From the NCBI GenBank assembly GCA_029216955.1, contig JANAVB010016199.1:13606489-13670488 (forward strand): 64,000 nucleotides of DNA, written 5' to 3'. The translations under genes and the position numbers were made by a program. Below the pieces are notes generated by a model. The model had not been told where the DNA came from, ran no database searches, and was given only the letters and a program-made list of their open reading frames with translations. The stretch is from Iris pallida. Taxonomy: Eukaryota; Streptophyta; Magnoliopsida; Asparagales; Iridaceae. Of the stretch, positions 43,093 through 59,938 are shown in pieces; the stretch's first letter is position 1, and each line of letters opens with the position of its first letter.

Positions 43093-45556
43093 CATATGTT
43101 ACATCATGCATATTTACATAGTTACATAGATATATACATTCATGCACATTTACATACATACTTTTATACATTATATATGTTAACATTCATTACAATGCAT
43201 TATATTTTACTTATACCTTTGATTGATTGATTCATTCATATATGACATTCATTCATGCATTTATACATTCATTCATATCCCACAAGCATGCATATTTCAG
43301 TTCAGGCATTATATGCATTCACATATCATTAAGTTGCATACATATACTTATTTTTATTTCATACATGTCATTCATGCATATTACATACTTACATGCATCT
43401 ATACATTATATAAATTGTATACAACATGTAAAAATAGAAGAGGAAAAAAGGGAAAAAAAACTGAAAAGGAAAGGGAAGGGAAGGAAAATGTAAGGAAAAG
43501 GGAAAACAGTGGACATATACATGCTTGAATCATATATTCTACATTACCATACATGCTATCATTATATATTACATTATATTATTTATATATTATGTATTCA
43601 TATCTATCATTACATATATACTTGCATTCATATCTAGCATTCATTATATACTTTCATGCATACATTGTATATCATTCTTTTATTCATGCATTTATGCATT
43701 GCTTACATACATTATATTAATTGCATTCCTACATGCTTGCATTCAACCATATATATATTAATGTAAAGAGGATATATATATCATTTCATTCATCTAACAT
43801 ATCATGTATTACATACTCTATATTCATTTAATATCCATACTACATAGACTCATAGGTTACACAAAATACATATATCGTATATTTACTCTTCTACTTAAAA
43901 CCAATACTGTACCAATTGGGCCTCTACTAAATTCTAGGATTAAAGTATGTTGTAGCCCTTCGTGTTAGCTTTTCGAAACTTCAAACGGATCGCATTTTCG
44001 TGTCCGGAAGCTTCCGAAATCGCGAAAATACCGAAACACGTTCGTCTTTTGTACAACTGACACTCAAATAATTCTACAGAAAGTTACAGAAAGAATTTGG
44101 CTTATTAAAATATATATTTGGAAAGCTAACTTTGATATGGTTCTTTCAAAAAAAAACGGAAGATAAATCGGAGTTCTAAGCTAAAAGTTATGACATTTCT
44201 AAATTGCTTTGGTTAATAAAAATGTGGATGAATATTATGACGAATTTGAGTTATTTTGGACAAAAGAACACATATAGGCCAAGATACTTGGATACAAACA
44301 TAGGTATCCAAATGAAACTCATTCTAACCATCCTAACTAAGATCAATCCACTCTCTAACCATTCTAAAACTGAACTTAAATATCTATTTAAACTATTATC
44401 ATACATACCTACACATGGGGTGTCCTAATTTGGGATCTATCAAGTAGGACACAAGACACATATCTAAAATCCTCAAGAGAGCTCCAAATGGCCTGAAATT
44501 TGAATCTAAATGGGACACATGCATGAGGATGGATCCTACGGATTCAAAACTAATTTATATGCAAAGAAAATCGATTTAGAGGATGGGTTTTACCTATTGG
44601 GAGTGGAATCCCAATGAAATCCTTTAGGACACGGCTCCGATACGAAGATCCCTCAAAGTGGACACTCCTCCTTGCACTCCTCTTCCAATCCTTGGTAGCA
44701 CCCTTCTCTTGGAGAATGGGAATGATTGAGGGAAGGTTTGGTGAAGGAATGATTTGATTTGGAGATCAAATCAATGGGAATGCTCTCTAAAATTAGGAAA
44801 GAACAAAAGGAAAATAAAAGAGACAATATTATAATGAATGAAATGAATCATTCTTCCCTAAAGGTGGCTGGCATAAAGTGTCCAATAGGGCTAATGGGAA
44901 ATGTCCTAATTGCCTCTCTCTAGTCTCATATGGTTTAGTCTAGACTAGGTTCAAGTTTGGGGTCAAAATGATCTAGTTTTGAGTCTCTAACTTAACCATT
45001 CTAACATGATAAAAATTAGTTTAAGTAACTAACTTAAATGTTGGGTCTTGTGAGCCATGCTTAACTTAATATTGGATCCCATCTAGAGTTTAAGCTACCC
45101 GGGTCACAATACAAGTCGGAACGAGACGAAACTCAAACCCGACTAAACAAATCCAATAAAAACAATATTAAAAATATAAAATTTGCCCAAAATATTAAAA
45201 TATAAAAAATGACCAAAATTATAATACATCAATTTAAATATTACTAAAATAATCTAAAATTCACCAATTAATCAAAATCCTAAATAATTCAAAAGTCACA
45301 AAATGACCAAAATACCCTTAGCCTAAAAAGTTGTAAATAGTCATTCTAATCACATGGTTAGGTCCCCATGGTCATGGTTAGTCTCTAGGCTCAACAGTTC
45401 TAGAGTTCACATGCTTACCCATCAAATTTATAATTCACCAATTTTAAATAGTATTAAATTAATTAAAAATTTCCATAAATCATAAATCCTATTATTAAAT
45501 AATAAACTTTTACAAAAGTTCAAAATTATCCTCATTTTAGAAAAGTGGGTGTTACA
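42161..45556 (-). mobile_element. 3' LTR of D, truncated
   Basis: 3.4 kb, matching 49255-52706 throughout. It includes a long (TA)n tract at about 43013-43091. It ends abruptly at CAGAGTACAATATAAAC (42161), where the other copy continues for 663 bases more. Short frames in it are AT-rich and spurious. Confidence 0.8.
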
Positions 45557-45884
45557 AGTCTACCCTTCTTAAAAAATTTCGTCCTCGAAATTAAGATGGT
45601 CGTACTTCTTCTAGAGTCTCGTCCCCAACAATCAAAGTCTCGGAACTTACCTAAATCATACAATTTAAAAAAAATGGCATACAGGGTCATGGCATACGGT
45701 GGTAGTGTAAGTCTCATCTAGGTATACTAGTTACACTAGACCAAAACAATCATACGGTATCAAAACTTACAAGCAATCAGGGGTGTTAAACTGGAAAAGA
45801 TACAGAAATAACAAATCATCAAGGCTTTAAGGCATAATCAAAATCAAAATTTAAAGCACAAATATCGAGCATTAAAATCCAATC

Positions 45885-45945
<61 letters not shown>

Positions 45946-46179
45946 TGTTAGAAGGGAAAAAGCTAGCATTATATAAAGGTTATGTGGTTAGTGTGTGTAT
46001 GGGTGTATGTGGACATGTTCATATGGTTAGATAGTAGGCATGTGTGTATGTGAAATATACATGAAAGTGTATATGAGGATTTGGGTTTCAAAACAATAGC
46101 TATCCAGTTACACTACTCATGGCATATTGGTTAACAATCTACAATGCACAACCTATTTACTCATAACATGCATGGCTAA

Positions 46180-46267
<88 letters not shown>

Positions 46268-48591
46268 AGGTAGAAATTTAGTTATGTATCTATATACATT
46301 ATAACATGTATGCATAAACTCTATATCTATCTATATAGATATATGAACATAACATAGAGAGGAAGGGTTAGGTTTACATGGCAGTGTATACTAAGTTAGG
46401 GTGTGTGTGTCCTTGTACAGGGTTATAGCTTTAGTATTGAAAGGTTAAACCCAATTTTAGTTCAGCATTTACATACAAAATCTGAAAATAAGCTAACATT
46501 TAAACCAGTGTAATATTAACATAATACAGTTTCAGATTTTAGGGGTTTGAAATATCGCAACCAACTCAATGCTCCCAACACATCCTAACATAATAGAGAT
46601 AAAACCCTAACATACTATCCATACATTTTGCTATGCATACAGTTCAATATTACATATTAAATCTGAATTTGAACTAAACATTTGAAATCAATGTAAAAAT
46701 GTTAACATGTATTCAGTTTTAGGATTTTAGAGAAATTCGAACATCAAACCAACCCAATGTTCATTACAACCACAACCGAACATGTGAGAGTATGAACCCT
46801 AACATTATATCCCTACATACAACAATGTATACAGCTCTAAATATTACATTAAAAAAATGGCAAATTGAACTAAACATTTGGAATCCAATATTAAGGGTTA
46901 ATAAGCACACAGTCTCAGATTTGACAAGTTCAAACACAAAATTCAACCAATTTCTTTAAGAATTGAAATCTTGTGTATAAGATACATGTGCAGTGATGTA
47001 AACAAAATTAATAACATGAAATTTATATTTGAATTACGAATTTAAGCTGGAAAAGCAGAGAACCAGTCTCTGATACTGTACTGTATCAGAAATATTGGGG
47101 TTATGAGAATTTAAACATCAACAACATATTAATATGTATTTAGATAGGTTGGTAATCAAAGTGTAGCATGCATACGTATCAGACAAGTGTTTGTGTCCAC
47201 TATATATATATTCTCATGTCCCAATATACAAATCAAATTCTATATCAAGACCAACATTTAGATTCCTACCAAGATTGCAAAGTAGGTGATTGATGTAATC
47301 AAGACAGTTTTATTATTATTATTATTATTATTTAATACAAGAATAATAGCAAGAAGGAAATAATGATAAAATATGTTCTGCTTATCTGTTTAAAAGAAGA
47401 AACCATTTTGAAACCAGAGCTATAATATCAAATCCAAGATAAGGTCTAGCAAAATCATCGATTCATTATTTTAAGAAGAGATTCATAGTAAGAAGTTACA
47501 CAAAGGTTTATAATACAGCTAAAGCTACTCCTACTCCTAAGTTAAATAATGAGAAACAAAACAAACAAAATATTTTTTTTTGAAAGACTGAACAAAAGTA
47601 GAAAAAACTTGTTCAAGAGCATTGAAGGTACAATCTGATAATCATATGCGTCTATCCAAAATCATGGTGCTCCAAATCTTCGTCATACTAGTAAGCAAGG
47701 CTACGATAATCACAGAGTTCTTGACTAAGGTACATACCTCTAGGTTCATGGTATTTAAAATTTTTGCATTACCGCATGCGACGGTGAAAACCTTAAATTT
47801 TCTCACCCGAGAAATAGGTCCAAAATCTGACTATATGTCCTCACTATGCCAGCTAACATGACTATCGAAGATTCTAGATCCCATAACTGAGGTGACCTAG
47901 CCCATATGATTTTTTTTCTCAAAAGAAAAAAGCAAACGTAACACAGGAACAACAGAACAAATTGATCAGTCAACAAGGAACAGATGGAGTCGAATTTTAA
48001 GATAGTTATAAGAGACAATTGCGGAAATGGAATAGAGAAGAACAAAACTTGCAGCAAGATCTCTAATGGTATGTGCATCCTCGACTGTCCTGACGATAGC
48101 TCGTCCTGCTGGTTTTCCCTGGTCTGCTGATGATGCTGCATAAACCGCTGCTGCTGAGAGAAATCGGGAATGAAAGGAAAAATTCTCTGTACAGACATAG
48201 TTGTACCTCCAATGTAGCAGAAATGCCAACCTGAGTCGGCACAACAGGAGCTGTGGTCTCGAGGCCCTGATGAACAGGACGAGAGGTGGCCAGCCTCTCG
48301 ATAGTATTCCCCGGACCGGAGCGATGAGATCGTGTCTTCATAACCATCATGAAGACAGATCAAAACAAGAAGCAATTTATGAGAATGAAGAGAAAATTCA
48401 AAGGGAGGACAGTTTATATTCAAGGGAAGTCAATAAGCAACAATTTAGATAAAGGAATATGATTAAGAGTTTTCCTAGTGTAATTGAGTACCCTCAAAAA
48501 TATCCTAATCCTACTACAGGCTGTAGTGATACTCTGGTTCGAATACTACTACACTTCTAGTCTCGACCTGCATGAGCTACCACTAAAAATG
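45557..48591 (-). other. Interior of D, no supported gene except a possible gag start
   Basis: AT-rich, with (TA)n at 45890-45925 and 46180-46263, (AG)n after 45925 and (TTA)n near 47310. The only coding-like piece is on the minus strand near 48340-48200 (MKTRSHRSGPGNT..., VPTQVGISATLE). It sits where a gag N-terminus is expected and is soon broken. No RT, protease or integrase motif was seen. Confidence 0.55.
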
Positions 48592-52706
<4,115 letters not shown>

Positions 52707-53125
52707 AAGCAGCTATTGGCCAGAGCAAGAGTCAGTCCACAGCACAGGGTGTACCACCGCCATTGAGCAGGGCAGAGTATAACCTGTGGCTCTTCGGATT
52801 GGCAATCAATCCAAACCCGGATGCTTGGATCTCGAAGACCTCTAAGATATTGTTCAAGTTCAAACTCCTTATGCTAAACGCTCAAGTGTATCTCAAAACT
52901 CAATAACAGTTCTTCTATAAAGACACAACTTCCTAGGACGAAGGGATCCATAACCAACAGTCGACTTATGCAAGGCCAATGGTCGTTTGAAGCTAAGTCG
53001 AAAACGAACATGATGGTGGAAATATTAAGAGACAGAAGACACAACCCTTCAGAAAAGCTTCCCTTTAAATAGGGTGAGTGTTGTCCAACCCACATGCCAC
53101 GTGGCCGTCGGTCAAAGACACCCAA
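52707..53125 (-). other. Fragment resembling an antisense-gene 5' end
   Basis: The minus strand has a TATA-like CTATTTAAAGGG near 53070 and a 45-codon frame from about 53011 to 52874 (MFVFDLASNDHWP). It is then cut by D at 52706. The layout resembles 7741-8424 in the Z LTR. No homology of the peptide is recognised. Confidence 0.3.
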
Positions 53126-53289
53126 ATTAATGGGATGAACCTAAGACTTAGCACAATGAATCTTATTTAATTGGTTCATTCGACTAAATCCTAGGCCACA
53201 GAATTCTTGAATTCCCCAAATGACGGTGGTAATTAAAGAAAAGGATGACCGAATCGTGCATCAAAAGAGCAGTCATTAATTGTACTTAT

Positions 53290-54529
53290 GACTTCGACAT
53301 AAACTAGCTCCTTCCACTCAGAAGCGCAGCCAGTTCATTCCTTCCACTGTGCCCTCACTTCAACTCAGAAGCACAATGCCCTCTATCCCATCCAAAAGTG
53401 CAGCCCGTTCGAAGGCTCCTTCATCTGACACTTTGTTGCCTAAAGCACAAGTCCACTCGCCGCTCTAAAAGCACAGTGACTCCATTATCGAAAATAGTTG
53501 TCCATTCGTCGCTCTGAAAGTGCAGTGACTCCATTGTCCAAAGCACTTGTCCACTCGTCGCTCTAAAAGTGCAGTGACTCCGTTGCCTGAAGCACTTATC
53601 CACTCGTCGCTCTAAAAGCGTAGTGACTCCATTTCCTGAAGCACTTGTCCACTCGTCGCCTAAAAGCGCAGTGACTCCGTCGCCTGAAGTACTTATCCAT
53701 TTGTCGCTCTAAAAGTACAGTGACTCCGTCGGCTGAAGCACAATTTACTTATCTCCCAGAAGCACAGTGACCTCAAAATCTCGCCAGAAGTGTAGCTCGC
53801 ATAGAAGCACAGTCTTATGTCTTTTTCAGATTGGTTTATTTAAAAACCACTGCTCTTAAGATATGACAGAGTTTGATTCTGTTAATAAGAGCAATATCCT
53901 ATCGGTTTGTTTAAACCACAGATAAGGACAAAATTTGTTCTTATAGACGAAGGCTATATCCAATCGGTTTGTTTAAACCAATGGCACCCTAAGATAAAGC
54001 AAAATCTAACTTCAGTAATAGGAATAGAATTTGCTCAGGTTCATCCGATCAACAGTAAACACACACGTGTCGTTTATTTGGCCATGTTGATAATTTCCCC
54101 TAAGATCTTGATAAAAGAGAATCCCAGTGTCCGCCACGTGTCAGTATAGCAGCAGCTTTCACCGTGCACCTTCGAGATTCTCTTATATCTCTACGTGCAG
54201 CGTTCTTGCACAATCTTTATGCACATCGTATATGTGCTTCCCTATAAATAGAAGGAGTTTCCCTTCGATAAAGAGGCTTCGAAATCTTTACAAATTCAAC
54301 GTCCTTTTGATTGGCTACCCCAGAGTTCCAATCACAAGCACCAGAAAGCCAGAGCAAGTTCAACTCATTGTCAGATCGTCAACGGAGTAAAGGAGCCGCT
54401 GCAGTGCTCGATCTCCATCGTCGTACTTCCCTAGAAAACTTTGTACTTAGATCTTTTGTTTAGGAATTGATTGTACTCTTTTATACGTCTAATATACAAA
54501 AATATCGTATAACTTTTTGTCATGGCAAA
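53290..54529 (+). mobile_element. 5' LTR of element W (left end not defined)
   Basis: Holds a tandem repeat, TATAAATAG at 54243-54251, a CACGTGTC site near 54136 and a terminal ATGGCAAA at 54522-54529, as in the other LTRs. The left end is uncertain because no TGTAGAAGC start is visible; D or older damage may have removed it. Pol coding sequence follows immediately. Confidence 0.55.
53405..53765. repeat. 49-bp tandem repeat in the W LTR
   Basis: About seven imperfect copies of a unit with CACTCGTCGCTCTAAAAG, then CAGTGACTCC and CTGAAGCACTT. Unit and spacers are similar in length, but this is direct tandem repetition inside an LTR with decayed copies. Confidence 0.8.
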
Positions 54530-56519
54530 ACTCATGACCAAGCCAGGGGCCCTAAACTTGCAGTTAACCATATGGGCAATACTTTTTACTTTACGACATG
54601 GTGTTCGTCCTTCAAAAGGCAATTAAAAGGCAAGCATTGGCCGATTTTTTGGCGGCAGATCCTGTACCGGAGACTTTAAAACTCTACGAAGATATCCCGG
54701 ATGAAGTCCTGGAGTCCAATACAGTCTTATACATTCATGTTTGGCGTATGTTATTTGACGGTGCTTCAAGAACAGGTCCCAAAGGTGAGATCATCGCAGG
54801 GATCGAAATGGTTCTTATCACTCCTGACGGTCTGGTCATCAATCGTGCATACTCTCTCATAGAGTCATGCACCAATAATAATACTAAGTATAACACTCTC
54901 ATCACCGGACTCTATCTCGCTAAACAGTTAGGGGTTGACTGCATAGAGGCCTATGGCGATTCGAAACTGATCATCAACCAGGTTCGAGGACAATACGAGG
55001 TCTGACATAAAGATCTGATTCTTTAACACCAGGCAGCAATCAATATCATTTCCACCTTCACAGGGTTCTTTATAGAACATATACCTAGATTGCAAAACTT
55101 AGAGGCCAATGCACTCGCTGGCCTTGCTACTTCTTTGGCAGCTCCTGCCAGAACCCAATATACCGTCACGATGATAGGACGAGAGCTGGTTTTCTCGAAG
55201 AACAATCTACATACATGTCTGAGTTACTCTATACAAATAGACACTAATGTTAACATTCGGGACTGGCGAATCCCATTCATAGACTACGCAGTCTACGGAG
55301 TCCTGCCCGAAGACCCGAAGGAAGCAACTTCTATCAAAAGGCGCTCGCTTCGATTCTTCTATGACACAGCTACCAAAATGTTGTATCGTCGCTCATACGA
55401 CGGACTCCTCCTGTGATGTCTACCCAAGACCGAAGCACAAGAAGCACTCCGAGAGGCACACAATGGTACCTGCAGGGCTCACCAGCCCGGTCCTAAGTTA
55501 CAAGGCCGACTGCATCGCATGGGCTACTATTGGCCTATTATGATGGTTGATGCAGTTGACTATGACAAGAAGTACCTAGTATGTCAGTTACATGCTAAAT
55601 TCATCTACTAACCTTCTGAGTTTTTATACCCCATTGCGGTCGCCTGGCCTTTTGAAGCATGGGGAATGGACATCATTGGGTCGATTAGCCCACCATCCTC
55701 TAAAGGAAACTGGTTCATCCTAGCCATCATCGACTACTTTTTCAAGTGGGCGGAAGCAGTACCGCTGGCAAAGGTAAAAACCTCAAATGTGATTAACTTT
55801 GTTAAGCATTACGTCGTATACCGCTTCGGAGTTCCTAGAAGGATTATCCAAGACAATGGCCCTCAGTTCGTGAGCCACGCATTCCATCGGTCCTGTGATA
55901 AAAATCAAATACAGAATGTAGCATCAACGGCTTACAATCCTGCAGCAAATGGACTAGCCGAAGCATTCAACAAGACTATTGTCAAGCTGCTCAAGAAAGT
56001 TGTTTCGTCTAATAAGCACGACTGGAATGAGAAGCTTGACGAATGTCTATGGGCTTACCGTACTACCGTTCGAACACCTACGGGTAATACACCATTCTCT
56101 CTTATTTATGAACGCGAGGCAGTGCTTCTTCTGGAGATCCAGATCTCGCTTTACGGGTAGCTGTCACCAATCAGCTGATTGACGAAGACAATCAACGCCG
56201 ACGGCTACAGGAGTTGGAAGCGTTGGACGAAAAGTATCTGCTAGCTCAACAACGGATCAACCTCTATCAAGCTTGGATTTTTGGGGCTTTCAACAAAAAG
56301 GTCCGAGAAAGAACATTCCAGGTGGACGACCTCATCTTATCAATTCGAAGACCGATGGTGATGACTCACAAGGCGGCTGGAAAGTTCGAATCCAAGTGGG
56401 AAGGACCGTTTATCATAGAGATGATCTACTCCAATGGTGCTTACCGACTGGCCAAACCTAACAATGATTTGCTAATGATGCCAATCAATGGCAAATTCCT
56501 AAAGAAATACTATGTCTGA
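54522..56519 (+). pseudogene. Truncated Tat pol of element W: archaeal RNase H and integrase
   Basis: The LTR-end ATGGCAAA reads in frame into MTKPGAL and IWAILF, the end of classical RNase H. After a frame change near 54590 the frame continues through VFVLQKAIKRQALADFLA. Archaeal RNase H: FDGASRTGPKG, YGDSKLI, NLEANAL, with the usual Asp of EADAL changed to Asn. Integrase: a degraded zinc region (KKYLVCQ, one Cys lost), WGMDIIG, IQDNGP and NGLAEAFNK. The C-terminal domain (56214-56519) lies in another frame after an indel near 56150. Stops lie near 55003, 55024, 55414 and 55608. Lacks gag, protease and RT. Confidence 0.85.
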
Positions 56520-56602
56520 GGTCTAAACTGGCATATATTTCCACATCCCCCATGGGTGTTTATGAATTCTATTAACAACTTCATCTCTTTCATAATTCTC
56601 TA

Positions 56603-56945
56603 GTAGAAAAATATTTTACGTCCATATTACCTCTAAGTTGTTATTCTACACCCTAGTGAAGATCGTGCCTACCATGTCCATATGACCTCTGAGTAGACAT
56701 TTCTTCCATGACAAACCCTCGTGATTGTCATAATTATCTATAGAACCTTTCACGTCCATATTACCTCTGAGTCGTTCTATACATCTGTAGAGTCTATCTT
56801 TGCCATGTCCATATAACCTCTAAGTAAGAAAAATTCTACCATTAAAAATTTTGTGTTTACCATGTCCATATCACCTCTGAGTAATTACCCTATCCCCAGC
56901 GGAGTTACCTCCATCCCCTCATGTCATACTACATCTGAGGGAATT
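56603..56945 (+). repeat. Hairpin array with conserved loop (element W)
   Basis: GTAGAA 56603-56608 pairs with TTCTAC 56644-56649. CTAC 56669-56672 pairs with GTAG 56693-56696. TATAGAAC 56739-56746 pairs perfectly with GTTCTATA 56774-56781. Weaker units lie near 56798-56830, 56856-56886 and 56916-56942. The loops keep CATGTCCATATTACCTCTGA-like sequence. The third unit shares its stem with A 19875-19913, so it is orthologous. Confidence 0.78.
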
Positions 56946-59938
56946 CTCATTATTGTATAAGAATGTTCACAGCAAATTGACAAGCAAAGAAGCAAAATTG
57001 AAATTTTTCATTCATAAAATGGAAACGTTTTTCTTTCTTTGTTACAAAAGGGACTCTCGAAAAGACGTCAGCAATGGGACGATCGATATAGGAGTTCTTC
57101 TAGTCGACTCCTCAAAAGATCAACTTGGGGCCCAACCAATTCCTTGGCTCGATGCTCTGCCTCCTACCATTGAGCATCCTCATCCTCGAGCTGGGACAAG
57201 TTCTGGCGTACAAGGTCCAACTCTCCTTGACGAACGCTAATACTTTTCCTCTCCCGAGCCAGGGTCTCAGATAGTTGCCGAAGGACCTCCTGCTGGTCCC
57301 TTGACTTGTCCAACTTACTTTCGGTGAGGGCCAATGTCTCTTCTAACTGTCGAATCTGCTCCCAGAGAACCTCACACTGTTTTTCCAAGGCTGTACAGCG
57401 ACGGACCTGAACCTCTTCGGTGTCTGTCACTTCTTTAATTTTGGCCTCAACTTCGACAAGTCTGTCAGTCTGGGCCTGACGTTTCTGCTCGTGTTGAGAA
57501 AGTTCGGAGGCCTTCTTCTCTAATTCTGCAGCAGCTAAGGACGAAAGACCGCATTCAAGATTTTGAAGCTCTGAGACGATGCCTTCCAATTCTTCCAGGA
57601 GAGTCTTTATTGCGTCCGCCTTCGCCTCATACCCTGGGTAGTCTTGCAACGCCACCAGTTGGGATATTATGGCAGACCGAGCCGTCTAAGCGATTGGTTG
57701 TCCCGCAAGATGCCCTATACGTCGTACTTCAAGGCATGACGAACGGTACCCAGAATGAGGCGACATAATACGCATTGTCAGCAAAACCCATTGGGGTCAG
57801 CAGAGATGCCGCGATAGAAGGACCGGGAGCAGTAGCGACAACCAATATGCGTCTAGGTATTGCAGCTGGAGCATGTGGTGCCATGACTGGAACGGAGGCC
57901 GTCGGCTGTACAGGGATTATATGAGCCAACGCTGTCTAAGGTATAGCGGCTCTTCAACAGGCTCCCTCGTCAGTTCTTCCGCGACTGAAGCTGTATGAAC
58001 TGGTTCTTGAAGAGTCTCAGTGACCGACTTCTCGATGGTCACTGCGACCAACTCCTCAATGGTCGTCTTAACCAGTACTTCAGCAGCTGGCTCGTCAGTG
58101 GTCTTCTCGACCAAGTTCGTAACAGCCGGCTCGATGGCAGCCTCTTCGAACAGTCCTGTGGTGACTGCACTGAAGGGCCCTTCAACAACCGGTTTCTTAG
58201 TGGTCTTTTCGACCGATTCTTCCCCAGTCTCCTTGGTCGAGCTCCTAATGGTGGCATCGGCGGGCTCATTAGCAGCACTGTCGACCACCATCTCAGTAGC
58301 CACCTCGGCTGGAATCTCAGTAATCGGCTCGTCACCAACTGTGTTAATTTTTTCTACATTGGTCTCCTTTATCGTTTCTCCGAGGACCATATCAACCAAT
58401 TCCTCAATCACCTCCTTGGCAGCTTTTAGAATGACCTCATCGACCAACTGTTCGATAGTCAATTTTACCAGCCCTTCAACAGCTCGACAGGCCAATGCTT
58501 CGGTAGCCTTCGCTGTCAAACCTTCTAGGGAATCTTCGAACAACCGTTGGGAAGAATCCCTAAGGTTCTCCAAGGGCAGCTCCTCGGCCGAGTGATCTTT
58601 CTCGTCCCCCAGCGCATCAGGATTATCCTTAACCCTTTCTTCAACACGGAGAGAAGGTACGATTGAAGGATCATGGGTAATACCTTTAATATCCATGACC
58701 ACCTACCCCATCACTGGTATGGACTCTGTAATCCTACCCTCGGCTACCACCAGACCGACCCCGGGTATTTCTACGGGCTCATCCATAGTCGGCCCCATGA
58801 AAGTTTTCTGCTGAGGCATAGCCAATGGCTCCAAAAAGATCTGAGTCTCATACTCAAAAGGAGAGAGAGGAGAGACGTACTCCGAGTCAATAGTTTTATC
58901 AGCTACAGTCTCTCCTTCGGTCCTTGCGACTCGAGACACCTCTGGGGCAGGTTCCTCGAGAAGTTCCCTAAGTATCTCTGACCTTATGGACCTTATCTTT
59001 TTCTTCGCCTACACAAACAAAGCAGTGATAAGCAAAAAAGTACAAAATAAAAGCCCAAAGAGAAAATACTAAGGTATACCTGTAAAGGAGGTTCAACAGG
59101 CAGGGCGCTCTGTTCCAGCAAAGACTGTCGGGAGGGTCCATACCGCAAAGATACAGCTTTTTTGGTTCTATTGACAGGAGGAGGGCTCACCCCTGAAGGA
59201 ACTTGACGCTTCAACAGGTTACTCAGGGGTACTTCCTCCTCCCTTCCTTTCTGTGATGAACTGGAGCTGTCTGTCGATCTACTCCCTGACGACGCAAGCC
59301 CTTGAAGGCGCTTTGAGGCCAATTGAGGTATCTCGAACTTCGTTCCCTCGAGTAAGCTTCGCTCTCGATCATAGTTCGATGAGAAGTTGTTTTCAATGCA
59401 ATAAATTTCATGGCAGAATATAAGATGCAAGTCTCTTCATATATCGAGGGGATCGTAAACTTCGTTTCAGTACATCCGATATTATAATATCACCATGCCC
59501 GGGCGCCATCTAATGTACTTTCTTTGTAACCGAGGCAAGAGCTCGGGTTGCCCATCATAGTCTGGCTATAGCCGAACTGACGCACGAATCGTCTCGACTG
59601 ATAAGGCTCCAGGTACACTCGGTTCTAGTTTTGATACACCAAGTAGGAAATACAGATGGATTGTAACATGTAGAAAGTATCGAAAGTTAAATCACAATCT
59701 ACTAACATGCCATCTGTGAGGTAACCCTTGTACGTAGGCGACCCTGATGGAGCTATTTCGTTCGATGATAGTTACGCAACATCGCATCCCCTTCCTCGTA
59801 ACCATCGAGGGTGCTGGGGACTATCAAACCGGGGCGGTGTAATGCCAACCAACCCATCAAGTAATGATAAGGGAGTTCAAATAGAAGGAATTCATCGTCT
59901 CCCCTGCGGCACTCTATCATCCTCTTCAAGATCTCCCG

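Noticed and set aside
43223..43761. AT-rich ORFs repeated at 50554-50952
   Set aside because: Present twice only because they lie in the two LTRs of D; no domain, His/Tyr/Ile-biased composition from ATA/CAT repeats.
47803..48423. 206-codon minus-strand ORF in D as a real gene
   Set aside because: Only a short gag-like start is plausible; the rest shows no domain and competing frames are equally open.
53405..53765. Possible CRISPR-like array (regular 49-base spacing)
   Set aside because: Whole units including 'spacers' are repeated, copies are decayed, and it lies in a plant LTR.
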